The notes under the pieces are model-generated. The model worked only from the letters and a program-made list of their open reading frames with translations. It was not told the DNA's origin and made no database searches. A DNA stretch of 64,000 bases from an uncultured Arthrobacter sp. (GTDB lineage: Bacteria > Actinomycetota > Actinomycetes > Actinomycetales > Micrococcaceae), in the NCBI RefSeq assembly GCF_947495145.1, contig NZ_CANLXP010000008.1, forward strand, positions 62,001-126,000, given 5' to 3'. Below, in pieces: positions 17,079 to 25,109 of this stretch. The position numbers and the translations under genes were made by a program. Numbering within the stretch: position 1 is the stretch's first letter; each line of letters opens with the position of its first letter.

Positions 17079-19138
17079 CAGGAGGCCTCCTTGCCTGTTG
17101 ATACGGTGCTGCCTGTTGATACGGTGCTGCCTGTTGAATGGGTGCGTACAACGCGGACGGTGCCCGCCGGAACGACGACGACGTCGGCAACTTCCGTGCC
17201 GATAACCAGTTCAGTTCCGGTGATCCGGTGCTTGTAGTCCTGCGTGGTGTGGTTGAGAACGAAGAGATAGCGCTGGTCTTCGGAAACCCGCTCGACGATC
17301 TCCACGCCGCGCGTCCCGGAGGCCGGAATCCCGGCGGCGCGGGCGGCGTCGCTGATCACTTCCAGCAGGGTTTCCTTGCCGAGCGACGTACCCAGGTACC
17401 AGGCGGTGCCGTTCCCGAAGGAGTTGCGGGTGACGGCGGCGGTCCCGGCGAGGTGGCCGTCGGTGATGGTTAGAACGGCTTCAGCGCCCGTGGTGCGAAG
17501 GGCTTCGCTCCAAAGTGCCGCCGTCGTGCCGTTTGAAAGCTGCAGTTTCTCGCCGGCGGCCAGCGGGTGGAACTCCTCGACCGAGATACCGAGCAGGTCC
17601 CGGAAGGCGCCGGGGTAGCCTCCGGGCCGCACCCTCTCGTTCTCGTCGACGATGCCGCTGAAGAAGGAGACGACGGCGGTGCCGCCCCGGCGGACGTAAT
17701 CGGTGAGCCGGCGGGCGTCGTCGTCGGTAACGAGGTAGAGCGCAGGGACGAGCACGAGGTCGTAACCGGTGAAGTCGCCGTCCGGCGGCAGGAAATCGGC
17801 GGTGATGCCGGCGTCCCACAGGGCGCCGTAGAGCGCATGCACCTGGTCCAGGTAGCGGAGGTCGGAGGAAGGGTGGGAGTCGGAATCGCAGGCCCACCAG
17901 GCCTCCCAGCTGAAGACCACGGCTGCTTTCGCTGTAACGGTGCTGCCGGCGACTTCACGCAACCGGCCCAGTGTCTGGCCCAGTTCGGTTACTTCGCGCC
18001 AGATTTTTGAGTCGGTTCCGGCGTGGGGAAGCATTGCCGAGTGGAACTTCTCGCTTCCCTGCAGGGACGCGCGCCACTGGAAGAAGCACAGGCCGTCGGC
18101 ACCGCGGGCGAGGTGGGAAAGGGAGTTGCGCAGCAGCTCGCCGGGCACCTTGGCAATGTTCCTGGGCTGCCAGTTGACCGCGCTGGTGGCGTGTTCCATC
18201 AGGATCCAGGGCCGGTTCTGTGCCAGGCCGCGGGTGAGGTCGGCGGCGAGTGCGATCTCCTGCACCGGGTCATCGAGCCGGTGATCCGGGTAGTGGTCGT
18301 TGGCGATGAGGTCCATTTCCGGTGCCCACTGCCAGTAGTTCTGGGTGCGGATGTGCGCTGTGACCATGAAGTTGGTCGTGACGGGGAGGGTGCTGTGTGC
18401 GCGGAGAGTGTCGGCCTCGGCCCGGTAGTACCCGAGGAGCTCGTCGGAGCTGAAGCGGTTAAAGTCCACGACCTGCGTGGGGTTGGGGGTGGCGTGCGGG
18501 GTGCGCGGTGGGAGCACCTGTTCCCATGCCGAGTACCGCTGGCTCCAGAATGCGGTGCCCCACGCGGCGTTGAGTGCATCCAGCGTGGGGTAGCGGGCCT
18601 GCAGCCAGCGCCGGAAAGACGTGGCCGAAGCGTCGCAGTAGCACAGCGCATTGTGGCAGCCGAGTTCGTTGGACACGTGCCAGAGGCGTACCGCGGGGTG
18701 CGCGCCGTACCTTCGGGCGACTTCCTCAACCAGCCTCAGTGCGTGAGACCGGAAGGCAGGGGAGCTGGGGCACCAGGCCTGGCGCCCGCCCGGCCAACGG
18801 GTGTCGCCATCCACGGTGACAGGCAGGATTTCGGGGTGGGCGCTGGTGAGCCACGGCGGTGGGGAAGCGGTGCCGGTTCCCAGGTTGACGCCGATGCCGT
18901 TCTTGTGGAGAAGGTCCAGAACGGCGTCGAGCCGGTCGAACTGGAAAGTCTCGGCGTCGGGCTGAAGCTCTGCCCAACCGAAGATGTTCACGGCCACCAG
19001 ATTGACCCCGACCTCGCGCATCAGCAGCACGTCTTCGGCCCACGTGGCCTCATCCCACTGCTCCGGGTTGTAATCGCAGCCGAATACCAGGCCGCCCTCG
19101 GGGGCTAACTGGGCGATCGGCGAGGTGTTGGTCGGCAC
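17078..19138 (-). CDS. GH42 beta-galactosidase
   Basis: A 686-residue enzyme that hydrolyses beta-galactosides, first gene of the operon. The start FGCDYNPEQWDEATW is typical of GH42. The acid/base is Glu158 in LWHVSNELGCH and the nucleophile Glu315 in WILMEHATSAVNW. Cysteines around residues 161-168 (CHNALCYC) are part of the family zinc cluster. The A domain is followed by a trimerisation domain (about 395-600) and a small beta domain. No signal peptide is seen, so transported galactosides are cleaved inside the cell. The last ~17 residues are a repeated STGSTV run encoded by 18-bp tandem units, which looks like a recent expansion. Transcription is probably repressed by the facing LacI gene. 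Confidence 0.95.
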   Translation of the reverse strand: MPTNTSPIAQLAPEGGLVFGCDYNPEQWDEATWAEDVLLMREVGVNLVAVNIFGWAELQPDAETFQFDRLDAVLDLLHKNGIGVNLGTGTASPPPWLTSAHPEILPVTVDGDTRWPGGRQAWCPSSPAFRSHALRLVEEVARRYGAHPAVRLWHVSNELGCHNALCYCDASATSFRRWLQARYPTLDALNAAWGTAFWSQRYSAWEQVLPPRTPHATPNPTQVVDFNRFSSDELLGYYRAEADTLRAHSTLPVTTNFMVTAHIRTQNYWQWAPEMDLIANDHYPDHRLDDPVQEIALAADLTRGLAQNRPWILMEHATSAVNWQPRNIAKVPGELLRNSLSHLARGADGLCFFQWRASLQGSEKFHSAMLPHAGTDSKIWREVTELGQTLGRLREVAGSTVTAKAAVVFSWEAWWACDSDSHPSSDLRYLDQVHALYGALWDAGITADFLPPDGDFTGYDLVLVPALYLVTDDDARRLTDYVRRGGTAVVSFFSGIVDENERVRPGGYPGAFRDLLGISVEEFHPLAAGEKLQLSNGTTAALWSEALRTTGAEAVLTITDGHLAGTAAVTRNSFGNGTAWYLGTSLGKETLLEVISDAARAAGIPASGTRGVEIVERVSEDQRYLFVLNHTTQDYKHRITGTELVIGTEVADVVVVPAGTVRVVRTHSTGSTVSTGSTVSTGKEAS

Positions 19139-19166
19139 GTAAGGTCCTTGACTGTTTGTCGTTACT

Positions 19167-19256
19167 TCTGTGAACGTTCCCAGAAAGCGTGAAACGCGAT
19201 ATTCTGCGCAATCTGGGAACGTTCACAGAGTAGTCTGCGTCACACGGGCATGTCAA
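19167..19256 (-). promoter_or_regulatory. Promoter and twin operators of the galactoside operon
   Basis: On the minus strand TTGACA (19256-19251) and TACTCT (19232-19227), 18 bp apart, form a good -35/-10 pair. TCTGTGAACGTTCCCAGA (19167-19184) and its exact inverted copy (19212-19229) both centre on GAACGTTC. Their centres are 45 bp apart; one covers the -10 and the other lies 29 bp upstream of the GH42 start codon. This is a strong candidate binding region for the divergent LacI protein. Confidence 0.75.
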
Positions 19257-19303
19257 CGTTTAGTTCGGATTCGCCGGTTCGTCAGCTCCGTTACAGTATC
19301 GGT

Positions 19304-20320
19304 ATGGACTCCACTCGCGTGCGCCGTCGGCGGGCGACAATCAATGATGTTGCCTCCGCGGCGGGTCTGTCCCGGGGGACGGTTTCACGGGTTGTGAACG
19401 GAGAAAAGTACGTCTCGCCCGAGGCAAAAATGGCGGTGGAGTCGGCTATTGCTCAGGTGGGTTACGTGCGCAATTCGGCGGCGCGGAACCTCGTGCGGCA
19501 GGAGTCCCGGGCAATCGGCCTCATCATCCACGAGCCGCACTCCCTGTTGTTCGAAGACCCCAACATCGGGTCGATCCTCCTCGGTGCCAACTCCGTGCTT
19601 TCTGCCGCGGACTATCAACTGGTTTCCCTGATCATCGACACGGCACGTGACAGTCAGCGGGTGGCGGACTATCTACGCGGGGGACTGGTGGACGGGGCCG
19701 TCATCATCTCTGCACGGACCTCCGATCCCATTGCGACGGCGGTGCGCAACCTGAAGATTCCGGCCGCCTTCGTCGGCCATCCGCCGGGAACACCCGACAT
19801 CCCGTACGTGGGAATCGACAACGTGGCAGCCGCCCGGGCAATTGTTCACCGGTTGCTGGACACCGGCCGGACCAGGGTGGGCATGATCGCGTGCGCGCTG
19901 GACCGCGACTCCGGCCAGGATCGGCTTGAGGGCTTCCGGACTGCGCTTGGGCCGGCATTCGACCCGGACCTCGTTCTCGAGTTCCCGCTTTACACCTATG
20001 CTGCCGGTGCTGACGGCATGGCCGAACTCCTGCGTAGACGGCCGGATCTCGACGGCGTTTTTGCCGCCTCTGACGCGGTGGCCGCCGGTGCCATGGCCAC
20101 CCTGCAGGAGCAGGGCAGGCGGGTGCCGGACGACGTCGGGATAGTGGGCTTCGATGACAGCAGCTGGGCACTGCGCTGCAAGCCACAGCTGTCCACAGTC
20201 AAGCAACCGGCAGACCTGCTGGGACGCGCGGCGGCAGAGCTTGTCCTCGCCCAGATCGAGGGCAAGGAGGCCGAGGTGCGGATGTTGAGCACCTCGGTGG
20301 TGTGGCGCGAATCGGCATAA
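19304..20320 (+). CDS. LacI-family repressor of the galactoside operon
   Basis: A 338-residue DNA-binding regulator. The helix-turn-helix is ATINDVASAAGLSRGTVSRV, followed by a hinge with NSAARNLVRQ and a periplasmic-binding-protein-like effector domain (AIGLIIHEPHSLLFEDPN to VGIVGFDDSSWALRCKPQLSTV). ATG 19304 is chosen because the HTH begins 11 residues later; an in-frame ATG at 19250 would add 18 residues. Neither start has a good ribosome site, so a leaderless transcript is possible. It faces the GH42 operon across twin operators, which is the usual arrangement for local control. The inducer is probably a galactoside or its transglycosylation product (inference). Confidence 0.88.
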   Translation: MDSTRVRRRRATINDVASAAGLSRGTVSRVVNGEKYVSPEAKMAVESAIAQVGYVRNSAARNLVRQESRAIGLIIHEPHSLLFEDPNIGSILLGANSVLSAADYQLVSLIIDTARDSQRVADYLRGGLVDGAVIISARTSDPIATAVRNLKIPAAFVGHPPGTPDIPYVGIDNVAAARAIVHRLLDTGRTRVGMIACALDRDSGQDRLEGFRTALGPAFDPDLVLEFPLYTYAAGADGMAELLRRRPDLDGVFAASDAVAAGAMATLQEQGRRVPDDVGIVGFDDSSWALRCKPQLSTVKQPADLLGRAAAELVLAQIEGKEAEVRMLSTSVVWRESA

Positions 20321-20460
20321 AAAAGGCAGCCTCCGCCAGCTGCGCCAGATAACCTTCCGACAACAGCGCCAGCTCCGCAGTTCCAACCGCTCTCCGGCTG
20401 TGTGATGCTATGTCTCAGCGGCTGGGCAAAGGTGCCCACCGTGTGGAAGGGGACCGGATC

Positions 20461-21594
20461 GTGTTGGTGGGCGTGAAGCGGGAAACCCGTGCGGGCGAGC
20501 GCCGCGTGGCGGCGACTCCCGCCTCAGTTCGCCAACTCGCCAAGCTCGGCCTGAATGTTGCCGTTGAGTCTGGTGCCGGTATTTCCGCAGGGCACGACGA
20601 CGACGCCTACCGGGAAGCCGGCGCGGAAGTCCTTCCTCAGCTCATCGATGCCGATGTCCTGTGCCATGTCGCGCCACTGACCCCGGATGAAGCCCGCGCC
20701 CTCAAGCCGGGCACGATCACCGTCGGTTTCGCGTCCCCTGCCGCCGAATTGCCGACGGTGAAGGCGCTTGCGGAAGCAGGAGTCACCGCGTTCGCACTCG
20801 AGCTCATCCCGAGAATTTCCCGTGCGCAGTCGATGGATGCGCTATCTTCCCAGTCCCTCGTTGCCGGCTATCGTGCTGTCCTTGAGGCGGCGATCCGGTT
20901 CCCCCGCTTCTTCCCCCTCTACATGACTGCTGCGGGCACCGTACCGCCTGCCCGCGTGCTGGTCCTCGGTGCCGGAGTGGCCGGGCTGCAGGCAATCGGG
21001 ACGGCAAAGCGGCTGGGCGCCCGGGTATCCGCGTACGACGTCCGCCCCGCCTCCGCGGATGAGGTGACCTCGCTCGGCGGGACCTTCGTTCACCTCGACC
21101 TTGACGCCATCGAAGGCTCCGGTGGATATGCCCGGGAGATGAGTGCTGACCGGGCTACACGCCAGCGTGAACTCCTCGCGCCTTATGTTGCCGCAGCGGA
21201 TGTCCTGATCACCACGGCGGCAGTACCCGGACGGCCGGCGCCGCTGCTGGTGACCACCGCCATGGTTCGGGCGATGCAGGGCGGCGCCGTCGTCGTCGAC
21301 CTGGCCGCCGAAACCGGTGGAAATGTGGAGGGCGTCAGGGCAGGGCATGACGTTCCGGTACAGGGCGCCGGCGGGACGGTCACCCTGGTGGGCATGAAGG
21401 ACGCCGCGTCGGCGATGGCGGCCGATGCCTCCCGGCTGTTCGCCGCCAACGTCGCGAACCTCGTCGAGCTCATGACCGCCGACGGGCGCGTGCTCCCTGA
21501 CTTCACCGACGACGTCGTTGCCGGAGCCTGCCTTACGCACGAGGGCAAAGTGATGCACCAGCCCACAGCGGCTGCGCTGGAAGGAGTCTCCTGA
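20461..21594 (+). CDS. pntAA: NAD(P) transhydrogenase subunit alpha part 1
   Basis: A 377-residue soluble NAD(H)-binding subunit (domain I) of the proton-translocating transhydrogenase, which makes NADPH from NADH using the proton gradient. GVKRETRAGERRVAATP is at the N-terminus, RISRAQSMD at about 118-126 and the nucleotide fold GAGVAG at 170-175. GTG 20461 is preferred because GGAAGGGGA lies 8 bp before it and the protein then begins as relatives do; an ATG at 20410 would add 17 unrelated residues. It overlaps pntAB by the ATG/TGA junction. The split alpha subunit is the usual actinobacterial form. Confidence 0.93.
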   Translation: MLVGVKRETRAGERRVAATPASVRQLAKLGLNVAVESGAGISAGHDDDAYREAGAEVLPQLIDADVLCHVAPLTPDEARALKPGTITVGFASPAAELPTVKALAEAGVTAFALELIPRISRAQSMDALSSQSLVAGYRAVLEAAIRFPRFFPLYMTAAGTVPPARVLVLGAGVAGLQAIGTAKRLGARVSAYDVRPASADEVTSLGGTFVHLDLDAIEGSGGYAREMSADRATRQRELLAPYVAAADVLITTAAVPGRPAPLLVTTAMVRAMQGGAVVVDLAAETGGNVEGVRAGHDVPVQGAGGTVTLVGMKDAASAMAADASRLFAANVANLVELMTADGRVLPDFTDDVVAGACLTHEGKVMHQPTAAALEGVS

Positions 21595-21905
21595 TGGACC
21601 TGCCATCGCTGCTCACAGTTGTGGTGCTCGCCGTGTTTGTTGGCTTCGAAGTGGTCTCCAAGGTGACGAGCACCCTTCACACACCGCTCATGTCCGGCGC
21701 CAACGCGATCCACGGAATCATCCTCATCGGCGCGATTCTCGTTGCCGGTCAGGCCACCGAGCTCCTGCCGCTGGGTCTGGCACTGTTCGCGGTGCTGCTC
21801 GCCACGGTCAACCTTGTGGGTGGATTCGTGGTGACCGACCGCATGCTGCACATGTTCCGTGGCCGCAACCAGCCCGGCACGTCCGACCGGAAGCACGACG
21901 CATGA
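21594..21905 (+). CDS. pntAB: NAD(P) transhydrogenase subunit alpha part 2
   Basis: A 103-residue membrane subunit carrying the small part of domain II. Three hydrophobic segments are visible (about 6-22, 36-52 and 57-80), and SKVTSTLHTPLMSGANAIHGI is the conserved segment that takes part in the proton path. Start and stop overlap both neighbours (ATGA), giving a tightly coupled pntAA-pntAB-pntB operon. Confidence 0.93.
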   Translation: MDLPSLLTVVVLAVFVGFEVVSKVTSTLHTPLMSGANAIHGIILIGAILVAGQATELLPLGLALFAVLLATVNLVGGFVVTDRMLHMFRGRNQPGTSDRKHDA

Positions 21906-23275
21906 ACCTCCTTCCGGCGGAAGCCACCGCGCTGCTGTACCTGGTTGTGGCCGTGTGCTTCATCCTTGCGCTCAAGGGCCTGAGCTCCCCACGCACTGCC
22001 CGCCGCGGCAACCTTATCGGCGCCGCTGGAGCTGCGCTCGCCGTCGTCACCGTCTTTCTCTCCGTCCGCCTGGAGAACGTGCTCGCCATTCTTGTTGCCG
22101 TTGTCGTGGGGGCGCTGATTGCCGCGCCCATTGCGCGGCGCGTCCAGATGACGCAGATGCCCCAGCTCGTTGCGCTGTTCAACGGCGTCGGCGGTGGTGC
22201 GGCAGCGTTGGTGGCCATCCTTGAACTGACAGCGCACGACGACGCGTGGGTGCGCGCCGCCGTCGTCTTCACTCTCGTGGTGGGCGCGGTGTCATTCGCC
22301 GGCTCGGGGGTGACGGTGGCGAAGTTGCAGGAGTTGATGACGACGCGACCGGTCATCTTTGGCGGCATGCGCTGGGTGATGACGGCCGTCGTCGTACTTC
22401 TCCTGGTTGCGGCCGCACTGGTGACGGTGACGGGGGACCTGGTGTGGGCGACCGTCCTGCTGCTGCTCGGACTGGCGGGCGGCGTGCTGCTGGTCCTGCC
22501 GGTGGGCGGGGCGGATGTGCCGATCGTGATTTCCCTGCTCAACGCATTCACCGGGCTCGCTGTGGCGGCGTCCGGCGTGGTACTCGACAACGTGCTGTTG
22601 CTGGTGGCGGGAACGCTGGTCGGCGCGAGCGGCACCATCCTGACCCGTGCGATGGCCGCGGCGATGGGTCGGGGTGTCGCGGGAATCCTGTTCGGCGCGT
22701 TCCGTGGGGGTTCCACGGCCGGGGCAGGGACCGTGAGCGAGCGCCCGGTGCGCTCCTCCGGGCCGGAGGATGTGGCGGTCATGCTCGGGTTTGCTCAGCG
22801 TGTGGTGATCGTCCCGGGCTATGGCCTGGCGGTCTCGCAGGGGCAGCACACGATCGCCGAGCTTGCGGATGCGCTGGAAGCCCGGGGAGTGGAGGTGTCT
22901 TTCGCAATCCACCCGGTGGCCGGGCGCATGCCGGGGCACATGAACGTGCTGCTGGCGGAGGCCAACGTGCCGTATGAGTCGCTGCGGGAGATGGCCGAGG
23001 TGAATCCGGAGTTGCGGAACATGGACGTGGCCCTGGTGGTGGGCGCAAATGATGTCGTGAATCCGGCAGCCAAGACCTCACCGGGCTCGCCAATCTACGG
23101 GATGCCGATTCTCGAGGTCGCTGATTCCCAGCAGGTGGTGTTCCTCAAGCGGTCAATGCGGCCGGGGTTCGCGGGGATCGAGAATGAGTTGCTGTACTCG
23201 CCGAAGACCACCCTGCTGTTCGGCGATGCGAAGGATTCGCTGACCCGTGTCCTCGGGGCAGTGAAGGCGTTGTGA
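21902..23275 (+). CDS. pntB: NAD(P) transhydrogenase subunit beta
   Basis: A 457-residue subunit with about eight or nine membrane helices (to about residue 265) and a C-terminal NADP(H)-binding domain III. Characteristic pieces are ALFNGVGGGAAALVA in the membrane part, VVIVPGYGLAVSQGQHTIAEL (the GYGxA NADP motif), FAIHPVAGRMPGHMNVLLAEA, VALVVGANDVVNPAA and the lysine-bearing FLKRSMRPGFAGIEN. Full length. A dispersed hairpin repeat follows and may act as its terminator. Confidence 0.95.
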   Translation: MNLLPAEATALLYLVVAVCFILALKGLSSPRTARRGNLIGAAGAALAVVTVFLSVRLENVLAILVAVVVGALIAAPIARRVQMTQMPQLVALFNGVGGGAAALVAILELTAHDDAWVRAAVVFTLVVGAVSFAGSGVTVAKLQELMTTRPVIFGGMRWVMTAVVVLLLVAAALVTVTGDLVWATVLLLLGLAGGVLLVLPVGGADVPIVISLLNAFTGLAVAASGVVLDNVLLLVAGTLVGASGTILTRAMAAAMGRGVAGILFGAFRGGSTAGAGTVSERPVRSSGPEDVAVMLGFAQRVVIVPGYGLAVSQGQHTIAELADALEARGVEVSFAIHPVAGRMPGHMNVLLAEANVPYESLREMAEVNPELRNMDVALVVGANDVVNPAAKTSPGSPIYGMPILEVADSQQVVFLKRSMRPGFAGIENELLYSPKTTLLFGDAKDSLTRVLGAVKAL

Positions 23276-23337
23276 CGGTAGCGGCTCGCGAAGCGGCCGC
23301 GGCACTCGCGCCCGGCACCCGGCCCGCGCACGCTCCC

Positions 23338-23387
23338 GGCCCGGCACTGCGCACACGGCCCGGCACTGGGCACACGGTCCGGCACAC
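23338..23387. repeat. 19-bp tandem repeat after pntB
   Basis: GGCCCGGCACTGSGCACAC occurs twice in direct succession (23338-23356, 23357-23375), followed by a truncated third unit. It lies immediately before the family A hairpin. Confidence 0.7.
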
Positions 23388-23390
23388 GGC

Positions 23391-23460
23391 ACAGAAACGG
23401 CCCCTAGGTGCAGGACCGCCGATTCGAATCGGCGGCCCCGCACTTCCGGGCCGTTTCTGT
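23391..23460. repeat. Dispersed hairpin repeat, family A copy 2
   Basis: The outer stem ACAGAAACGGCCC / GGGCCGTTTCTGT encloses the perfect palindrome CCGCCGATTCGAATCGGCGG (23416-23435). It lies between the convergent pntB and GlsB-type genes, where it can serve as a bidirectional terminator. Confidence 0.8.
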
Positions 23461-23491
23461 GCGGGGGTGAACGCCCCGCGTCGTGCTTGAG

Positions 23492-23758
23492 TTACCGGCG
23501 CACGCTGCGGTTGCGGCGGCCGGACATGCTCTCGGCAACACCGATCAGCAGTACGGATGCAATAACCGCCACGACGAAACCGAGAATGTTCAGCTCGAAG
23601 ATGTCGCCGGTGCCGAGCAGGTTGGCGATGACGCCGCCAATCACCGAGCCGGCAAGCCCCAGCAGCAGGGTCGCGAGCAGTCCGAGGTTTTGCTTGCCCG
23701 GCTTGATGAGCCGGGCGAGTGCCCCGATGATCAATCCGGCGATGATGAAACCAATCAT
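23492..23758 (-). CDS. GlsB/YeaQ/YmgE-type small membrane protein
   Basis: An 88-residue, glycine-rich three-helix membrane protein of the transglycosylase-associated (stress-response) family. The segment GFIIAGLIIGALARLIKPG and the central LLLGLAGSVIGGVIANLLG are the family hallmarks. It has been linked to stress responses in other bacteria but its biochemical role is not established. The ATG is preceded by AGGAGGCATC. It stands alone between two family A hairpins. Confidence 0.9.
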   Translation of the reverse strand: MIGFIIAGLIIGALARLIKPGKQNLGLLATLLLGLAGSVIGGVIANLLGTGDIFELNILGFVVAVIASVLLIGVAESMSGRRNRSVRR

Positions 23759-23848
23759 GATGCCTCCTATAAGTGAGTGTTTCCTCCGAGAACACTAAGC
23801 CTGCTTTGTAGTGGGAGCAACTCGCAGCGGTTGCACGGTCGGCCATCG

Positions 23849-23917
23849 CAGAGAAACTGCCCGGAGGCGCAGGGTCGCCGGTTCGAACCGGCGAGCCTGC
23901 ACCCAGGGGCAGTTTCT
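23849..23917. repeat. Dispersed hairpin repeat, family A copy 3
   Basis: The outer stem AGAAACTGCCC / GGGCAGTTTCT encloses the perfect palindrome TCGCCGGTTCGAACCGGCGA (23875-23894). The GGTTCGAACC core resembles a tRNA T-arm, but no tRNA can be folded. It lies just past the end of the LacI gene at 23941 and may end its transcript. Confidence 0.8.
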
Positions 23918-23940
23918 GTGCGAGGCAGGACGCCCTACCG

Positions 23941-24966
23941 CTAACCCGCCGCCGGACCCGTACTTCCGCGCCGCCGAACCTCCGGCTGGAACGTGGTGTG
24001 CGAAGGTTCCAAGTCGCCGTCCCCCAGGAGCCGCCGCATCTCATGCCAGGCCTGCTCGCCGATGTCGTTGATCGGCACCGCCGCCGTGGTGAGCGGGGGA
24101 GTGGTGTAGTTGGCGAACGGGATGTCATCGAACCCGGTGACGCTGATTTCCCCGGGAACGTCGATGCCCCGCTCGTGCAGGCCGCTCAGCAGCCCCATGG
24201 CAACGAGATCGTTGAAGGCCAGTACTCCAGTCGCGCCGCTCTCGAGGACACCGTCCACCGAGCCATGCCCGGCCTCGAAACTGGAACCCGCCGGGAGGAT
24301 GGAAAGTTCAACTTCCGGATGGTCCACCCGAAATTTCTCGAGCCCCTGCAGACGGGCCTGGTTGGATGCGCTTCGCTCCGGCCCTTCGAGGAACGCAAGC
24401 TTCGTGTGCCCGAACTCGACAAGATGCGCAGCCAGGTCCTGCACTCCCTGCCCGTAATCGACCACCAGGCTGGGAGTCTGGGTGTCCGCCGTCGAACGGT
24501 TGACGAGCACCAGCGGACGCAGTGACGGAAGAAGCGCTTCCAGCTCAGCCTCATTCATGCGCGGTGCGCAGAGCACGACGCCGTCACACCGCCGTCGTGC
24601 TTCGCCCGCCAAAATTGATTCTTCGCTGGAAACCTCCGACGAGTCGGCGATGAGGACGCGATAGCCGTCCTGCGCGGCGGCGCGGCTGACGCCACGGAGC
24701 ATGCCTTGAAAGGTTGGGTTGGCGAGATCCGGCACGACGACGCCGATCGTGTCGGTCTTGCCCAGCGCGAGGCTGCGGCCCACCGCGTTGGGCTGGTAGT
24801 TCAGCTCAGCAGCCGCGGTGCGCACCCTGGCCGCAATTTCCGGGTCCACCGAGAAGTTGCCGTTCATGACGCGGGATACCGAAGCCAGTGAGACTCCTGC
24901 CCGCTGTGCGACGTCGGTGATGCCTACCCTGCGGTTGGCTGCTTTCCTGGCCATAGGTTTCCTCAT
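23941..24966 (-). CDS. LacI-family repressor of the sugar-acid regulon
   Basis: A 341-residue regulator with the HTH ITDVAQRAGVSLASVSRV, hinge LNYQPNAVGRSLALGKTDTIGVV and a ligand-binding domain ending VTGFDDIPFANYTTPPLTTAAVP. The start may be ATG 24966 or ATG 24954. It is divergent from the oxidoreductase/SDR/KdgD operon, and the palindrome AGAAAACGTTTTCT lies between them. The same site occurs twice at the promoter of the transport operon at 39.8 kb, so this repressor probably governs both. The inducer is inferred to be a uronate or related sugar acid. Confidence 0.9.
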   Translation of the reverse strand: MRKPMARKAANRRVGITDVAQRAGVSLASVSRVMNGNFSVDPEIAARVRTAAAELNYQPNAVGRSLALGKTDTIGVVVPDLANPTFQGMLRGVSRAAAQDGYRVLIADSSEVSSEESILAGEARRRCDGVVLCAPRMNEAELEALLPSLRPLVLVNRSTADTQTPSLVVDYGQGVQDLAAHLVEFGHTKLAFLEGPERSASNQARLQGLEKFRVDHPEVELSILPAGSSFEAGHGSVDGVLESGATGVLAFNDLVAMGLLSGLHERGIDVPGEISVTGFDDIPFANYTTPPLTTAAVPINDIGEQAWHEMRRLLGDGDLEPSHTTFQPEVRRRGSTGPAAG

Positions 24967-24999
24967 CCGGGTGGGAATCGGCGTCCCCGCAGCAAATGG

Positions 25000-25059
25000 T
25001 TGACGGGTGTGCCGGTGTGTTGATACAAAGCATATAACCTATTTCAGAAAACGTTTTCT
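25000..25059 (+). promoter_or_regulatory. Operator and likely promoter of the sugar-acid operon
   Basis: AGAAAACGTTTTCT (25046-25059) is a perfect palindrome 51 bp before the oxidoreductase start. Upstream, TTGACG (25000-25005) and TACAAA (25024-25029) are 18 bp apart and could be -35 and -10, placing the operator just after the transcription start. The palindrome itself is clear; the promoter boxes are tentative. Confidence 0.65.
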
Positions 25060-25109
25060 CACAGCGACGGTGCAGCATCTTCCGCTGATGCCGCATCCGA
25101 AGGAGCCCC

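Noticed and set aside
23338-23387. CRISPR-like array after pntB
   Set aside because: Units are only 19 bp, adjacent without spacers, and no cas genes are in the window.
23391-23460. Possible tRNA because of the TTCGAATC core
   Set aside because: No acceptor, D or anticodon arms can be folded; the structure is one long hairpin with a central palindrome.
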